This document shows positions 1 to 7,292 of a stretch of 64,000 bases of DNA, piece after piece. Within the stretch, counting starts at the first letter, position 1. Each line of letters opens with the position of its first letter. A program made the position numbers and the translations under genes. Origin of the DNA: Bog-473 sp963754445 (GTDB lineage Bacteria; Actinomycetota; Acidimicrobiia; Acidimicrobiales; RAAP-2). Location of the stretch: positions 992,001 through 1,056,000 of the forward strand of contig CAVWFT010000001.1 of NCBI GenBank assembly GCA_963754445.1. Direction: 5' to 3'. Below the pieces are notes generated by a model. It searched no databases. It was not told the origin of the DNA and saw only the letters and a list, made by a program, of their open reading frames with translations.

Positions 1-2
1 CG

Positions 3-500
3 GGATCCACGCCGCAGGCTGACGGTGGGAAGCCCGTCAGCCCGTCGGACGAAGCCTCCACCGCGAACGCTCCGGCGTTCCCCCCCGACAACGCCGGGAA
101 CAGGGCAGTCTGGGTGATGGGTGCCCTCGTGGCAATCCTGGCTTTCGCGCTGCTGATCGGGTTCATCGGTGCCCTCCGCCACTGGTTCGCCCTTCATACC
201 GGCACGCTGCACGGCGGACCGGACGTCTATTACAACTTCTGGTCCGGCTTCGGATCCGATCTTGGCGAGGCGACGCTGATCACCGCGGTGTGCCTGGGCG
301 TCTACACCGGCGTGCGCAAAGTGAATTGCCACACGAAAGGCTGCTGGCGCATCGGGCACCACCGACTCGACGGGACGCCCTACATCCTCTGCAAGCACCA
401 CCATCCAGAGGTGCCGAACCACGGCGCCAGCCACGAGCACATCCTCAAGGAGCATCACCGGTTCAAGCTCCAAGAGCAAGCCCGGAGGGCCCCGCACTGA
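3..500 (+). CDS. Membrane protein with Cys/His-rich tail, probably partial at left edge
   Basis: The reading frame is open to the left edge, with no in-frame start before GTG 114/ATG 117, so the gene either starts at 114-117 or enters from outside. The upstream part encodes a Pro/Ser/Ala-rich, probably disordered stretch. After it comes one hydrophobic helix (about residues 3-21 counted from 114), then a polar segment and a conserved-looking tail with Cys-x5-Cys followed by a Cys-x-His-His-His cluster and more histidines. That spacing could bind a metal, although no named zinc motif is met. A short protein with one helix plus such a tail resembles small phage- or prophage-associated membrane proteins of actinobacteria. 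I do not recognise the family with confidence. No neighbour gives a functional hint. Confidence 0.5.
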   Translation, partial: GSTPQADGGKPVSPSDEASTANAPAFPPDNAGNRAVWVMGALVAILAFALLIGFIGALRHWFALHTGTLHGGPDVYYNFWSGFGSDLGEATLITAVCLGVYTGVRKVNCHTKGCWRIGHHRLDGTPYILCKHHHPEVPNHGASHEHILKEHHRFKLQEQARRAPH

Positions 501-572
501 CGTGGCGCGGGTCTTCGGAGTCGGCGTCGCCGCAGCCGCCCTTCGGGCGTGCGGGTCGCTCGGGCACGCTGC

Positions 573-1052
573 TCAGGCGCCGCGCACAAGACCCTCGATC
601 ACCGGCGCAAAGAACGCCATGGGTTCGCTGTCGTAGTCGGGATCGAATGACTCCATGTCCCACTGATCCACGAACGTGACGGCCAACTCGAACCATGGCG
701 CCTGCTCGAACTGCCTTTTCGGGTCCTTCGGTCCGGCGAGGCTCGGATCCCAGTGGGCGGCGGTGAAGGCGGCATGATGACGGACGACTTCCACCAGTTC
801 GGGTCGGACGTGGGGCGTGAGGAGTTCGGCGGAGATCTCCCCGTGGCCCACGTCACCGAACACCTTGCCGATGTCGTGACAGAGCGCGGCAAGGATCATC
901 TCGTCATCGGCGCCGGCCCGCTCTGCTCTCGTGGCCACCTGGAGGGCGTGATCCAACTCGCTGATCTCACCCCCGTCACACACGTCGGCCAGGCTGAGGA
1001 GGGACCGCACGACGCTCTCGGCCCGCCTGCCCTCACGACCGAGACGATCCAC
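573..1052 (-). CDS. HD-domain phosphohydrolase-like protein (PhnZ-like)
   Basis: A 159-residue HD-superfamily protein. A histidine in an LDHALQ motif near residue 35 is followed by a CHDIGK motif (His-Asp) near residue 60 and by an RHHAAF segment near residue 92, the usual order of metal ligands in HD hydrolases. The LDHALQ...HDIG layout resembles PhnZ-type proteins, which are mixed-valent diiron oxygenases acting on phosphonates, rather than classic nucleotide phosphatases. The substrate cannot be read from the sequence and no phosphonate genes are adjacent. A second protein with the same layout lies at 26308-26901. The ATG at 1052 is the first start of the open frame. Confident for the fold, weak for function. 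Confidence 0.75.
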   Translation of the reverse strand: MDRLGREGRRAESVVRSLLSLADVCDGGEISELDHALQVATRAERAGADDEMILAALCHDIGKVFGDVGHGEISAELLTPHVRPELVEVVRHHAAFTAAHWDPSLAGPKDPKRQFEQAPWFELAVTFVDQWDMESFDPDYDSEPMAFFAPVIEGLVRGA

Positions 1053-1175
1053 GTACCGATCCTACGATTCCTCGGCCCCCAGGCAGGTGCGTACCGATCT
1101 CGTCCTTCCTGGACGGGACGGGGGAGCACCCGATCTCGTGGTGGGGAGATCATCTCACCTGAGAGACTGAGCGAC

Positions 1176-1580
1176 GTGTCGAAGCGCGAGGTCGATCTCT
1201 ACCTGGCGTCGTTGGACCGACCGAAACGGGACACGCTCGAGTCGCTCCGGTCGACCATCCTCGAGATCGTCCCCCAGGCCGAGCAGGGCATGTCCTACGG
1301 CGTGCCCGCGTTCAGGATCGAGGGCGCGGTGGTCGCCGGGTTCGCCGCCTTCACGGATCACCTGAGCTACCTGCCGCACAGCGGTTCGGTCTTCCCCGAG
1401 CTCCGAGACGACGTGGCCCCCTACGCCACCTCGGCGGGCGCCCTGCGCTTCCCGATCGACGAACCTCTGCCCAGGTCGCTCGTGAAGAAGCTGATCACCG
1501 TCAGGATGAGGCAGGTCTTCGGGCGCGAGCGGTACTCGGGCGCAACCGTGGTCGGTCCGGGTGGCGGGGACCGACACTGA
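1176..1580 (+). CDS. DUF1801 domain protein
   Basis: A 134-residue DUF1801 (YdhG-like) protein. Recognisable features are the N-terminal helix pair (VDLYLASL...LESLRSTIL), the hallmark Tyr-Gly-Val-Pro-Ala-Phe strand near residue 45, and a C-terminal helix with PLPRSLVKKL. The frame is open much further upstream (to 753), but that region reads as the shadow of the opposite-strand HD gene. I therefore start at GTG 1176, just before the conserved N-terminus and preceded by a GAGAG purine stretch. The biochemical role of the family is unknown; members are small cytoplasmic proteins. It is divergent from the HD gene and convergent with the ferritin-like gene. Another DUF1801 protein is at 56713-57090. 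Confidence 0.8.
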   Translation: MSKREVDLYLASLDRPKRDTLESLRSTILEIVPQAEQGMSYGVPAFRIEGAVVAGFAAFTDHLSYLPHSGSVFPELRDDVAPYATSAGALRFPIDEPLPRSLVKKLITVRMRQVFGRERYSGATVVGPGGGDRH

Positions 1581-1629
1581 CGACGTGTGCGGCGGGGTGT
1601 GTCGGCATCACCCCTGGACCGCAGCCGGA

Positions 1630-2043
1630 TCAGTCACCGAGCACCGTCTGGAGATCCCTCACGTGTTCCTGGGTCTGCTCCAGGAGGGGGCGGAGCGCCT
1701 CGGCGACGTCGGCCAATCCGAGGTCCATGGCCTCACTGAAGCGCTTGCGGTAGCGCTCGAGCTGTGTCTCCTCGAGTCGGAGGTCGGCGGCCAGGGCGTC
1801 CCTTCCGGTCGCGTGTTCGATGGCCGGAACCGTGGTCGCCGGGACACCGCCGAGGAAGCTGATCTGCTCGGCCAGGATCTGGGCGTGGTTGAGCTCCTGC
1901 GTCAAGTGGATCTTCAGCTCGTCGATCGTGCTCAGGAACTCGGCACCGGTCACGGTCGCGATGTGGCTGATGTACTGCACGATGGACTGGAACTCGCTCT
2001 GGAGATCCTCGTTGAGAGAGTCGATGAAGCTCTCTTGATCCAT
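1630..2043 (-). CDS. Ferritin-like / bacterioferritin-type protein
   Basis: A 137-residue four-helix protein of the ferritin-like superfamily. The N-terminal helix carries a Glu in EFQSIVQYISH (about residue 17). The second helix has the ExxH-type pair in TQELNHAQILAEQ (about residues 49-53). Further acidic residues in LEETQLERYRKRF and LLEQTQEHV complete a plausible dinuclear metal site. It is shorter than a true bacterioferritin (about 158 residues) and matches the stand-alone ferritin-like proteins often annotated as bacterioferritin or DNA-starvation relatives. A role in iron or oxidative stress handling is likely from the fold, and cytoplasmic location follows from the absence of a signal. 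It stands alone, with the SDR-DUF2867 gene upstream on the same strand at a 132-bp gap. Confidence 0.75.
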   Translation of the reverse strand: MDQESFIDSLNEDLQSEFQSIVQYISHIATVTGAEFLSTIDELKIHLTQELNHAQILAEQISFLGGVPATTVPAIEHATGRDALAADLRLEETQLERYRKRFSEAMDLGLADVAEALRPLLEQTQEHVRDLQTVLGD

Positions 2044-2175
2044 GGCGATGCTCCGTTCTCATGATGTCGGCGGTGGCCGACATCGGAATTCTGCCCACCC
2101 GGAGCGTTGCGAAACCGGTACGGACCCTCTCGCGACGGCAATTGCGGCGCTGCGCAGGGAAGAGAAGCGGCGGAA

Positions 2176-3627
2176 TTAGTTCTCGTCTGCGTCGTGTGGG
2201 TGTTGTTCGGCCATCGATGCCAGGCCGGCGATGAGGCCCGGAAAGACGAATCGGTGGAAGGGCGCGACGGCCAGCCAATAGGCCCTTCCGAGCAAGCCGC
2301 GCGGACGGAACAGTGCGGTCTGGGTTATCCGCGAACCCTGCGCCGTCGGCGCCACGTCCCACGTCAAACGTGCCTCACCGGGGAGACGCATCTCCGCATG
2401 GAGTCGGAGCCGCCTGGGTGCCACGAGCTCCTCCACGCGCCAGAAGTCGAGCGCGTCGCCGACGGCCAGCCGGGCTCGCCGACCACGGCGCAGTCCCGGT
2501 CCGCCGACGACCTGATCCATGACGCCGCGGATCCGCCACAGCCATTCACCCGAGAACCACCCCTGCCCCCCGCCGACCGAACAGACGGCGGCGAAGGCGG
2601 ACTCGGGGCTGGCCGCGCAGTCGAGTTCCCTCACGTCTCGCAGCACGGTGCCGCCGGACCATTCCGGATCGGTGGGAGAGGGCCGGAAGTAGATCAGATC
2701 GGCGTCGTCGAAACGGGTCGGAATGTCGCCCTCTTCGGTCGCCGCCAGGGCCATCGTGATCGCATCGCGCAGGCCGACCGGATCGCCGAGCAGCCAGGCC
2801 GGCGCCGTGCGCGCGCCGAGCGTGACCTCGTTGACGAGTGACTCGACGAGTTCCCGGGCCAGGGGGACCGGGACGGGCGTCACGAGTCCCACCCAGCGCG
2901 AGCTGAGCCCGGGCGAGAGGAAGGGCACCCGGAAGAGCCGTCGTCGAGGGAGGCCGGCGACGTCGGCGTAGGTCGCCATCATCTGCGAGTACGAGACCGC
3001 GTCAGGCCCTCCGATCTCGTGGACCCCAGCGATGTCGCCTTCGGCGGTCGTGGCCCGGGTGAGGATCTCGATCACGTCGGCGATGCCGATCGGCTGGCAG
3101 CGCGTGTCGACCCAGCGAGGCGTCACCATGACGGGGAGGACCTCGACCAGGTAACGCAGCATCTCGAAGCTGACCGAGCCCGACCCGATGATGACCCCGG
3201 CCCGCAGCTCGACCACTTCGACCCCGGAGGCGGCGAGCCGGCGCCCCACTTCGTGGCGGCTGGCCAGATGCATGCTCAGATCGTCGTCGTCTCGTCCCAG
3301 ACCGCCGAGGTAGACGATGCGGCGCACGCCGGCGGCGGCGGCCGATCGCCCGAACCGCTCGGCGTCGCGCTGCTCTGCGGCGACCCAGTCCTTTCCCTGA
3401 CCGATGGAGTGGACCAGGTAGACCGCAACGTCGATGCCCTCCATGGCCCCGGTCAGCTCGGCGCCGACCTCGCCCTGCACCACCTCGACGTCGTGACGCC
3501 AGGGCGCGTCATCGAGCTTGGCCGGCGTTCGGGCCAGACAGCGGACCGTGAGGTGCTGGGCCAGGAGCGCCGGAACCAGCCGGCCGCCGACGTAACCCGA
3601 CGCGCCGGTGACGAGAACTCTGTGCAT
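2176..3627 (-). CDS. SDR NAD(P)-binding protein fused to DUF2867
   Basis: A 483-residue two-domain protein. Residues 1 to about 300 form an atypical short-chain dehydrogenase/NmrA-like Rossmann domain. It starts with VLVTGASGYVGGRL (the GxxGxxG dinucleotide loop) and has a YLVHSIGQGKDW segment and a conserved YLGGLG strand. Residues from about 330 to the end match DUF2867, a SRPBCC-like lipid- or ligand-binding fold, ending in a WLAVAPFHRFVFPGL segment typical of that domain. This fusion is common in actinobacteria and cyanobacteria and is annotated as an SDR oxidoreductase of unknown substrate. The ATG at 3627 directly precedes the Rossmann strand, so the start is secure. It is followed by the ferritin-like gene, while the methyltransferase lies upstream on the same strand. 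Confidence 0.85.
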   Translation of the reverse strand: MHRVLVTGASGYVGGRLVPALLAQHLTVRCLARTPAKLDDAPWRHDVEVVQGEVGAELTGAMEGIDVAVYLVHSIGQGKDWVAAEQRDAERFGRSAAAAGVRRIVYLGGLGRDDDDLSMHLASRHEVGRRLAASGVEVVELRAGVIIGSGSVSFEMLRYLVEVLPVMVTPRWVDTRCQPIGIADVIEILTRATTAEGDIAGVHEIGGPDAVSYSQMMATYADVAGLPRRRLFRVPFLSPGLSSRWVGLVTPVPVPLARELVESLVNEVTLGARTAPAWLLGDPVGLRDAITMALAATEEGDIPTRFDDADLIYFRPSPTDPEWSGGTVLRDVRELDCAASPESAFAAVCSVGGGQGWFSGEWLWRIRGVMDQVVGGPGLRRGRRARLAVGDALDFWRVEELVAPRRLRLHAEMRLPGEARLTWDVAPTAQGSRITQTALFRPRGLLGRAYWLAVAPFHRFVFPGLIAGLASMAEQHPHDADEN

Positions 3628-3697
3628 GGCTCCTTATTCGGTCCGCCCCGCACCCCAGAGTACGGGTGCCCGTCCCGGCGTCGATCGCGCCGAGGGC

Positions 3698-4450
3698 TCA
3701 GCCGGCGACGAGGAGGCGATAGCCGATGTCGATCTCCTCGGCCCGGAGGAGCTCGGCATGACGATCGGTCCAGGCCCCCGTGGCGAGATCGTTCGCCAAT
3801 GCGGCGACGCCCCGGGCCACGACGGCCGGATCGGCCAGAGCGAGGCCCGAGCAATTCGCCCGCACCGCCGGATCGAGGTAGGCGTCCGGTCGGCGCCAGT
3901 AGGCACCCAGCACGCCGTCACGCATGTCGGGTGGCACGAGGAGCGGGATCGCTCGGGTGGCGCCGATGGCCGAAGCGATGGCTCCGGATCCGGGGGTCAG
4001 GCCCCGGGTCGACTCCGCCACCTCGGGGAGGTACTCCTCGAGCAACCAGAAGGAGGCGTGGACGTCGAAGTCGATTCCGAGGACGATACGGCGCGGGGCG
4101 ATCCGGCACAGTTCCGCCAGCCCGGCCGCCCAGTCGTCCCAGTGGTGCACGGTGAGGATGGCCATGGCCACGTCGGCGCTGTCCGCAGGCAGGGGCAGGG
4201 CGGCCCCGCTCGCCCGAACGGCTGGGGCCGCGCCCGCCGGTCGCTGGCCCACCATGACGCTCGAGGGGTCGACGGCCAGCAGCGGCACGTCGCTCGGCTC
4301 GTAGGAGCCTGTTCCGGCGCCGACGTTGACGACCAAACGGGCCGAACCGATCTGCTCTCGGATGATGGCGTCCCAGCGCGGCTCGGCGCGCCGGTGGGCG
4401 ACATACCCCCGCCCGATCGTGTCGTAGATCGGCGACGGGGTGGTCGTCAT
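3698..4450 (-). CDS. SAM-dependent class I methyltransferase
   Basis: A 250-residue methyltransferase. Motif I reads VVNVGAGTGSYEP (about residues 42-54), an acidic residue follows in LLAVDPS (motif II), and a typical AVHHW-like segment (TVHHWDDW) stands at the motif IV position. The family includes methyltransferase-11 type enzymes acting on small molecules; the substrate is unknown. I start at ATG 4450 (MTTTPSPIYDTIG), preceded by AAGGG, rather than at a further upstream start that would add an arginine-rich stretch and run into the thiolase gene. It lies 40 bp downstream of the thiolase/DUF35 pair on the same strand and may be co-transcribed with it. Confidence 0.8.
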   Translation of the reverse strand: MTTTPSPIYDTIGRGYVAHRRAEPRWDAIIREQIGSARLVVNVGAGTGSYEPSDVPLLAVDPSSVMVGQRPAGAAPAVRASGAALPLPADSADVAMAILTVHHWDDWAAGLAELCRIAPRRIVLGIDFDVHASFWLLEEYLPEVAESTRGLTPGSGAIASAIGATRAIPLLVPPDMRDGVLGAYWRRPDAYLDPAVRANCSGLALADPAVVARGVAALANDLATGAWTDRHAELLRAEEIDIGYRLLVAG

Positions 4451-4490
4451 CGAGACGCCCTTCGCCGCACCGTGTGGCCTACGCCGTGAC

Positions 4491-5702
4491 CTACGCCGCC
4501 GACTTCTCCAGGATGTGCACGCCACAGGCGGAGCCCAGTCCGATGACGTGGGTCATCCCGACCTTGGCGCCCGGGATCTGGCGGTCACCGCCCTCGCCGC
4601 GCAGGTGGGTGGCCACCTCCCAGACGTTGGCGATGCCGGTGGCCGCGATCGGGTGGCCCTTGGACTCGAGGCCTCCCGACACGTTGACCGGCGTCGTGCC
4701 GTCCCGCCAGGTGGCCCCGGAGTTGAAGAAGTCCACCGCGCCCCCGCGCTCGCACAGCCCGAGGTTGTCGTAGTGCACCAGTTCGGCCGTGGCGAAGCAG
4801 TCGTGCAGTTCGACCAGGTTCAGGTCCGTGGGTCCCACGCCGGCTTGCTCATAGGCCTGGGCGGCCGCGTTGCGGGTCAGCTGGTTCACGTCGGGCAGGA
4901 TCTGGCAGGCCTCCTCCCAGGGGTCCGTGGTGAGGATGGAGGCCGAGATCTTCACCGCGCGCCGCTGCTGCTCGAGCGACAGGGTCTTGAGCTTGGAGCC
5001 CGAGACCACCACGGCCGCCGCCGCACCGTCGCAGTTGGCCGAGCACATCGGACGGGTGTTCGGGTAGGCGATCATGACGTCGTTCATGATCTCGTCGAGG
5101 GTCATCTTCTTGGTGTACGCCGCCAGCGGGTTGAGCGTGGAGTGCGTGTGGTTCTTCTCGGAGATCTTGGCGAACAGCTCGAAGCTCGTCCCGCCGTAAC
5201 GATGTCCGTACTCCATGCCGATCTGGGCGAAGACGCCCGGCATGATGTCCGTGCCGATGCGGCCGTCGATGGCGGCAACACTGCCGTAGCGACCCGAGGG
5301 GGTCCAGGTGTTGTCGTCGCTCTTGCGGCTCCCGCCGGCCAGGAGCCCTGCTCCCGCCAGCTTCTCCACCCCGAAAGCCAGACCGAAGTCGGTCTCGCCG
5401 GCCTTGATCGACATCACCGCCACCCGCAGAGCCGTGGCGCCGGTAGCGCACACGTTGGAGACGTTGTAGACGGGGATACCGGTCTGACCGAGCTGCTTCT
5501 GGACGACCTGTCCGATCGGCAGGGCGCCGCCCATGAGGTTCCCGGCTCCGATGACGCCCATGTCCTTCATGGTCACTCCGCCGTCGGCCAGAGCGCCCTG
5601 GACGGCTTGCGATGCCAGGTCGACCGTGTCGAGGTCCGGGTGCTTCCCGAACTTCGTCATGTGGATTCCGAGGACCCAGACCTCTTCTGATGCCGATGCC
5701 AT
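4491..5702 (-). CDS. Thiolase family protein (SCP2/lipid-transfer type)
   Basis: A 403-residue thiolase of the SCP2-thiolase/lipid-transfer subfamily, acting on acyl-CoA or 3-ketoacyl-CoA substrates in beta-oxidation or steroid side-chain breakdown. The nucleophilic cysteine is Cys85 in SNVCATGATA. The later thiolase blocks are present as LHDCFATAEL, SGGLESKGHPIAATG (with the catalytic His) and a C-terminal ACGVHILE carrying the second cysteine. All catalytic elements are intact, in contrast to the Cys-less relative at 21183. The start is ATG 5702, with GGGAGG nine bases upstream. A TTG nine bases further out overlaps the stop of the DUF35 gene but has no ribosome site. It is translationally close to the DUF35 protein, its expected partner. 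Confidence 0.9.
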   Translation of the reverse strand: MASASEEVWVLGIHMTKFGKHPDLDTVDLASQAVQGALADGGVTMKDMGVIGAGNLMGGALPIGQVVQKQLGQTGIPVYNVSNVCATGATALRVAVMSIKAGETDFGLAFGVEKLAGAGLLAGGSRKSDDNTWTPSGRYGSVAAIDGRIGTDIMPGVFAQIGMEYGHRYGGTSFELFAKISEKNHTHSTLNPLAAYTKKMTLDEIMNDVMIAYPNTRPMCSANCDGAAAAVVVSGSKLKTLSLEQQRRAVKISASILTTDPWEEACQILPDVNQLTRNAAAQAYEQAGVGPTDLNLVELHDCFATAELVHYDNLGLCERGGAVDFFNSGATWRDGTTPVNVSGGLESKGHPIAATGIANVWEVATHLRGEGGDRQIPGAKVGMTHVIGLGSACGVHILEKSAA

Positions 5703-5707
5703 CGTGT

Positions 5708-6106
5708 TCAACCTCCCAAAGGTTCGAAACCGAAGCCCACTGCCTCGGTGCCGTTGTCGTCGGTGCCGATCACCTCGGTGGCCAGGCGGACCTTCATGCC
5801 CAGCGTCACGTGCTCAGGATCGGGTGTCACGTTGATGAGGTTTCCCTTCACGCTCGTGCCGTCACAGTTGACGACGGCGGCCACATAGGGGACCGGGATC
5901 CCCGGGGCGGCGAAGGTCACGATGGTGAAGGCCCGGACCTCGCCGGTCGTCGGGACGGCGACCTTCTTGAACTCGGTGGCCTCGCAGGCGGCGCAGGCGT
6001 TGCGGCGGTCGAAGAAGCGGGCCCCGCAGGAGGTGCACTCGTTGGCCTCCAGGTGCGGGTCGTCCCCGAGCACCAGGTAATTCACCAGCGGTATCTGTTG
6101 CGCCAT
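5708..6106 (-). CDS. DUF35 OB-fold / zinc-ribbon acyl-CoA-associated protein
   Basis: A 132-residue DUF35 protein. An N-terminal rubredoxin-like zinc ribbon has two Cys-x2-Cys knuckles (CTSC near residue 24 and CAAC near residue 38). It is followed by an OB-fold that begins around GEVRAFTIVTFAAPG and ends with GFGFEPLGG. Such proteins bind acyl-CoA and form complexes with thiolases or with thiolase-like aldolases, the documented case being the DUF35 part of ChsH2 with Ltp2 in actinobacterial steroid degradation. Here it precedes a catalytically intact SCP2-type thiolase, with its stop only five bases from that gene's start. A two-subunit thiolase is therefore the simplest reading. The substrate is unknown. 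Confidence 0.9.
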   Translation of the reverse strand: MAQQIPLVNYLVLGDDPHLEANECTSCGARFFDRRNACAACEATEFKKVAVPTTGEVRAFTIVTFAAPGIPVPYVAAVVNCDGTSVKGNLINVTPDPEHVTLGMKVRLATEVIGTDDNGTEAVGFGFEPLGG

Positions 6107-6293
6107 CGTTCTCCCATGTCCGGGTCGAAAAAGAGGGGCCTCAACTTACCGGTGCCCCCGAACGGCGAGCCAATCGCCTCTCCCAGAGTAGGGGCCCGGT
6201 CGTGCCCGGCCGTCCGTCCGGGCGCCCGAGACGGCCCCGACCAGGGCGGGGGTGCCGGTGCAGGGCCCATGCCCGGCCGGTAGGTTCGTCCCC

Positions 6294-7265
6294 ATGCGTT
6301 TCACACACCTGGGCCGGACCGGCCTCCGCGTCAGCCGCATCTGCCTCGGCACCATGAACTTCGGGCCCGAGACGGACGAGCCGACCTCGTTTTCCATCAT
6401 GGACTCGGCCCTCGACGCCGGGATCAACTTCTTCGACTCGGCCAACGTGTACGGCCGCACCAAGGGTCGGGGGGCCACCGAGGAGATCGTGGGGCGTTGG
6501 TTCGCCCAGGGTGGCGGCCGCCGGGAGAAGGTGGTGCTCGCCACCAAGCTCTACGGGGACATGGGGGAGTGGCCCAACGAGGGACGCCTCTCCGCGCTCA
6601 ACATCCGGCGGGCCTGCGACGCCAGCCTCAAGCGCCTGCAGACCGACTACATCGACCTCTACCAGATGCACCACATCGACCGGCACTCGGGCTGGGACGA
6701 GATCTGGGAGGCCATGGAGGTCCTGCGGACACAGGGCAAGATCCTCTACGTCGGGTCCTCCAACTTCGCCGGCTGGCACATCGCACAGGCGCAGGAGGCC
6801 GCAGCGCGGCGCAACTTCATGGGCCTGGTCAGCGAGCAGTCCATCTACAACCTGATCGTGCGCAACATCGAGGCCGAGCTGCTCCCGGCGGCCGAGGCCT
6901 ACGGGTTGGGCGTCATCCCGTGGTCGCCGCTGCAGAGCGGCCTCCTCGGAGGCGTGGTGCGCAAGCAGCGCGAGGGGAGCCGTCGCTTCGCCGGCCGGGC
7001 CGCGGAGACGATCGAGAGCCGGCGCGAGCAGCTCGAGGCCTACGAGGATTTGTGCGCGGAGGTCGGCGAGGAGCCCGGAACGGTCGGGTTGGCCTGGCTG
7101 CTCACCCGCCCGGCGGTCACTGGTCCCATCGTGGGACCCCGGACGCCCGAGCACCTCGAGTCGGCCATCCGCTCCGTCGAGGTCACCCTGGACGAAAAGG
7201 TGTTGACCCGGCTCGATGAGCTCTTCCCCGGGCACAAAACAGCGCCTGAGGACTACGCCTGGTGA
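6294..7265 (+). CDS. Aldo/keto reductase
   Basis: A 323-residue NADPH-dependent aldo/keto reductase with a TIM-barrel fold. The catalytic tetrad is visible: Asp in FFDSANVYG with the Tyr four residues later, Lys in VVLATKLYG, and His in YQMHHID. The C-terminal cofactor site appears in GLAWLLTRPAVTGPIVGPRTPEHLES. The N-terminus (MRFTHLGRTGLRVSRICLGTM) is the standard beginning of the YajO/PhdYeiE-like (potassium channel beta-related) subgroup, which fixes the start at ATG 6294. Substrates in this family are diverse aldehydes and ketones. It is divergent from the DUF35/thiolase unit, with 187 bp between them, and convergent with the MMPL transporter. Confidence 0.9.
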   Translation: MRFTHLGRTGLRVSRICLGTMNFGPETDEPTSFSIMDSALDAGINFFDSANVYGRTKGRGATEEIVGRWFAQGGGRREKVVLATKLYGDMGEWPNEGRLSALNIRRACDASLKRLQTDYIDLYQMHHIDRHSGWDEIWEAMEVLRTQGKILYVGSSNFAGWHIAQAQEAAARRNFMGLVSEQSIYNLIVRNIEAELLPAAEAYGLGVIPWSPLQSGLLGGVVRKQREGSRRFAGRAAETIESRREQLEAYEDLCAEVGEEPGTVGLAWLLTRPAVTGPIVGPRTPEHLESAIRSVEVTLDEKVLTRLDELFPGHKTAPEDYAW

Positions 7266-7292
7266 ACCGGGGGCGCCGGCTTCCGGTGTCGC

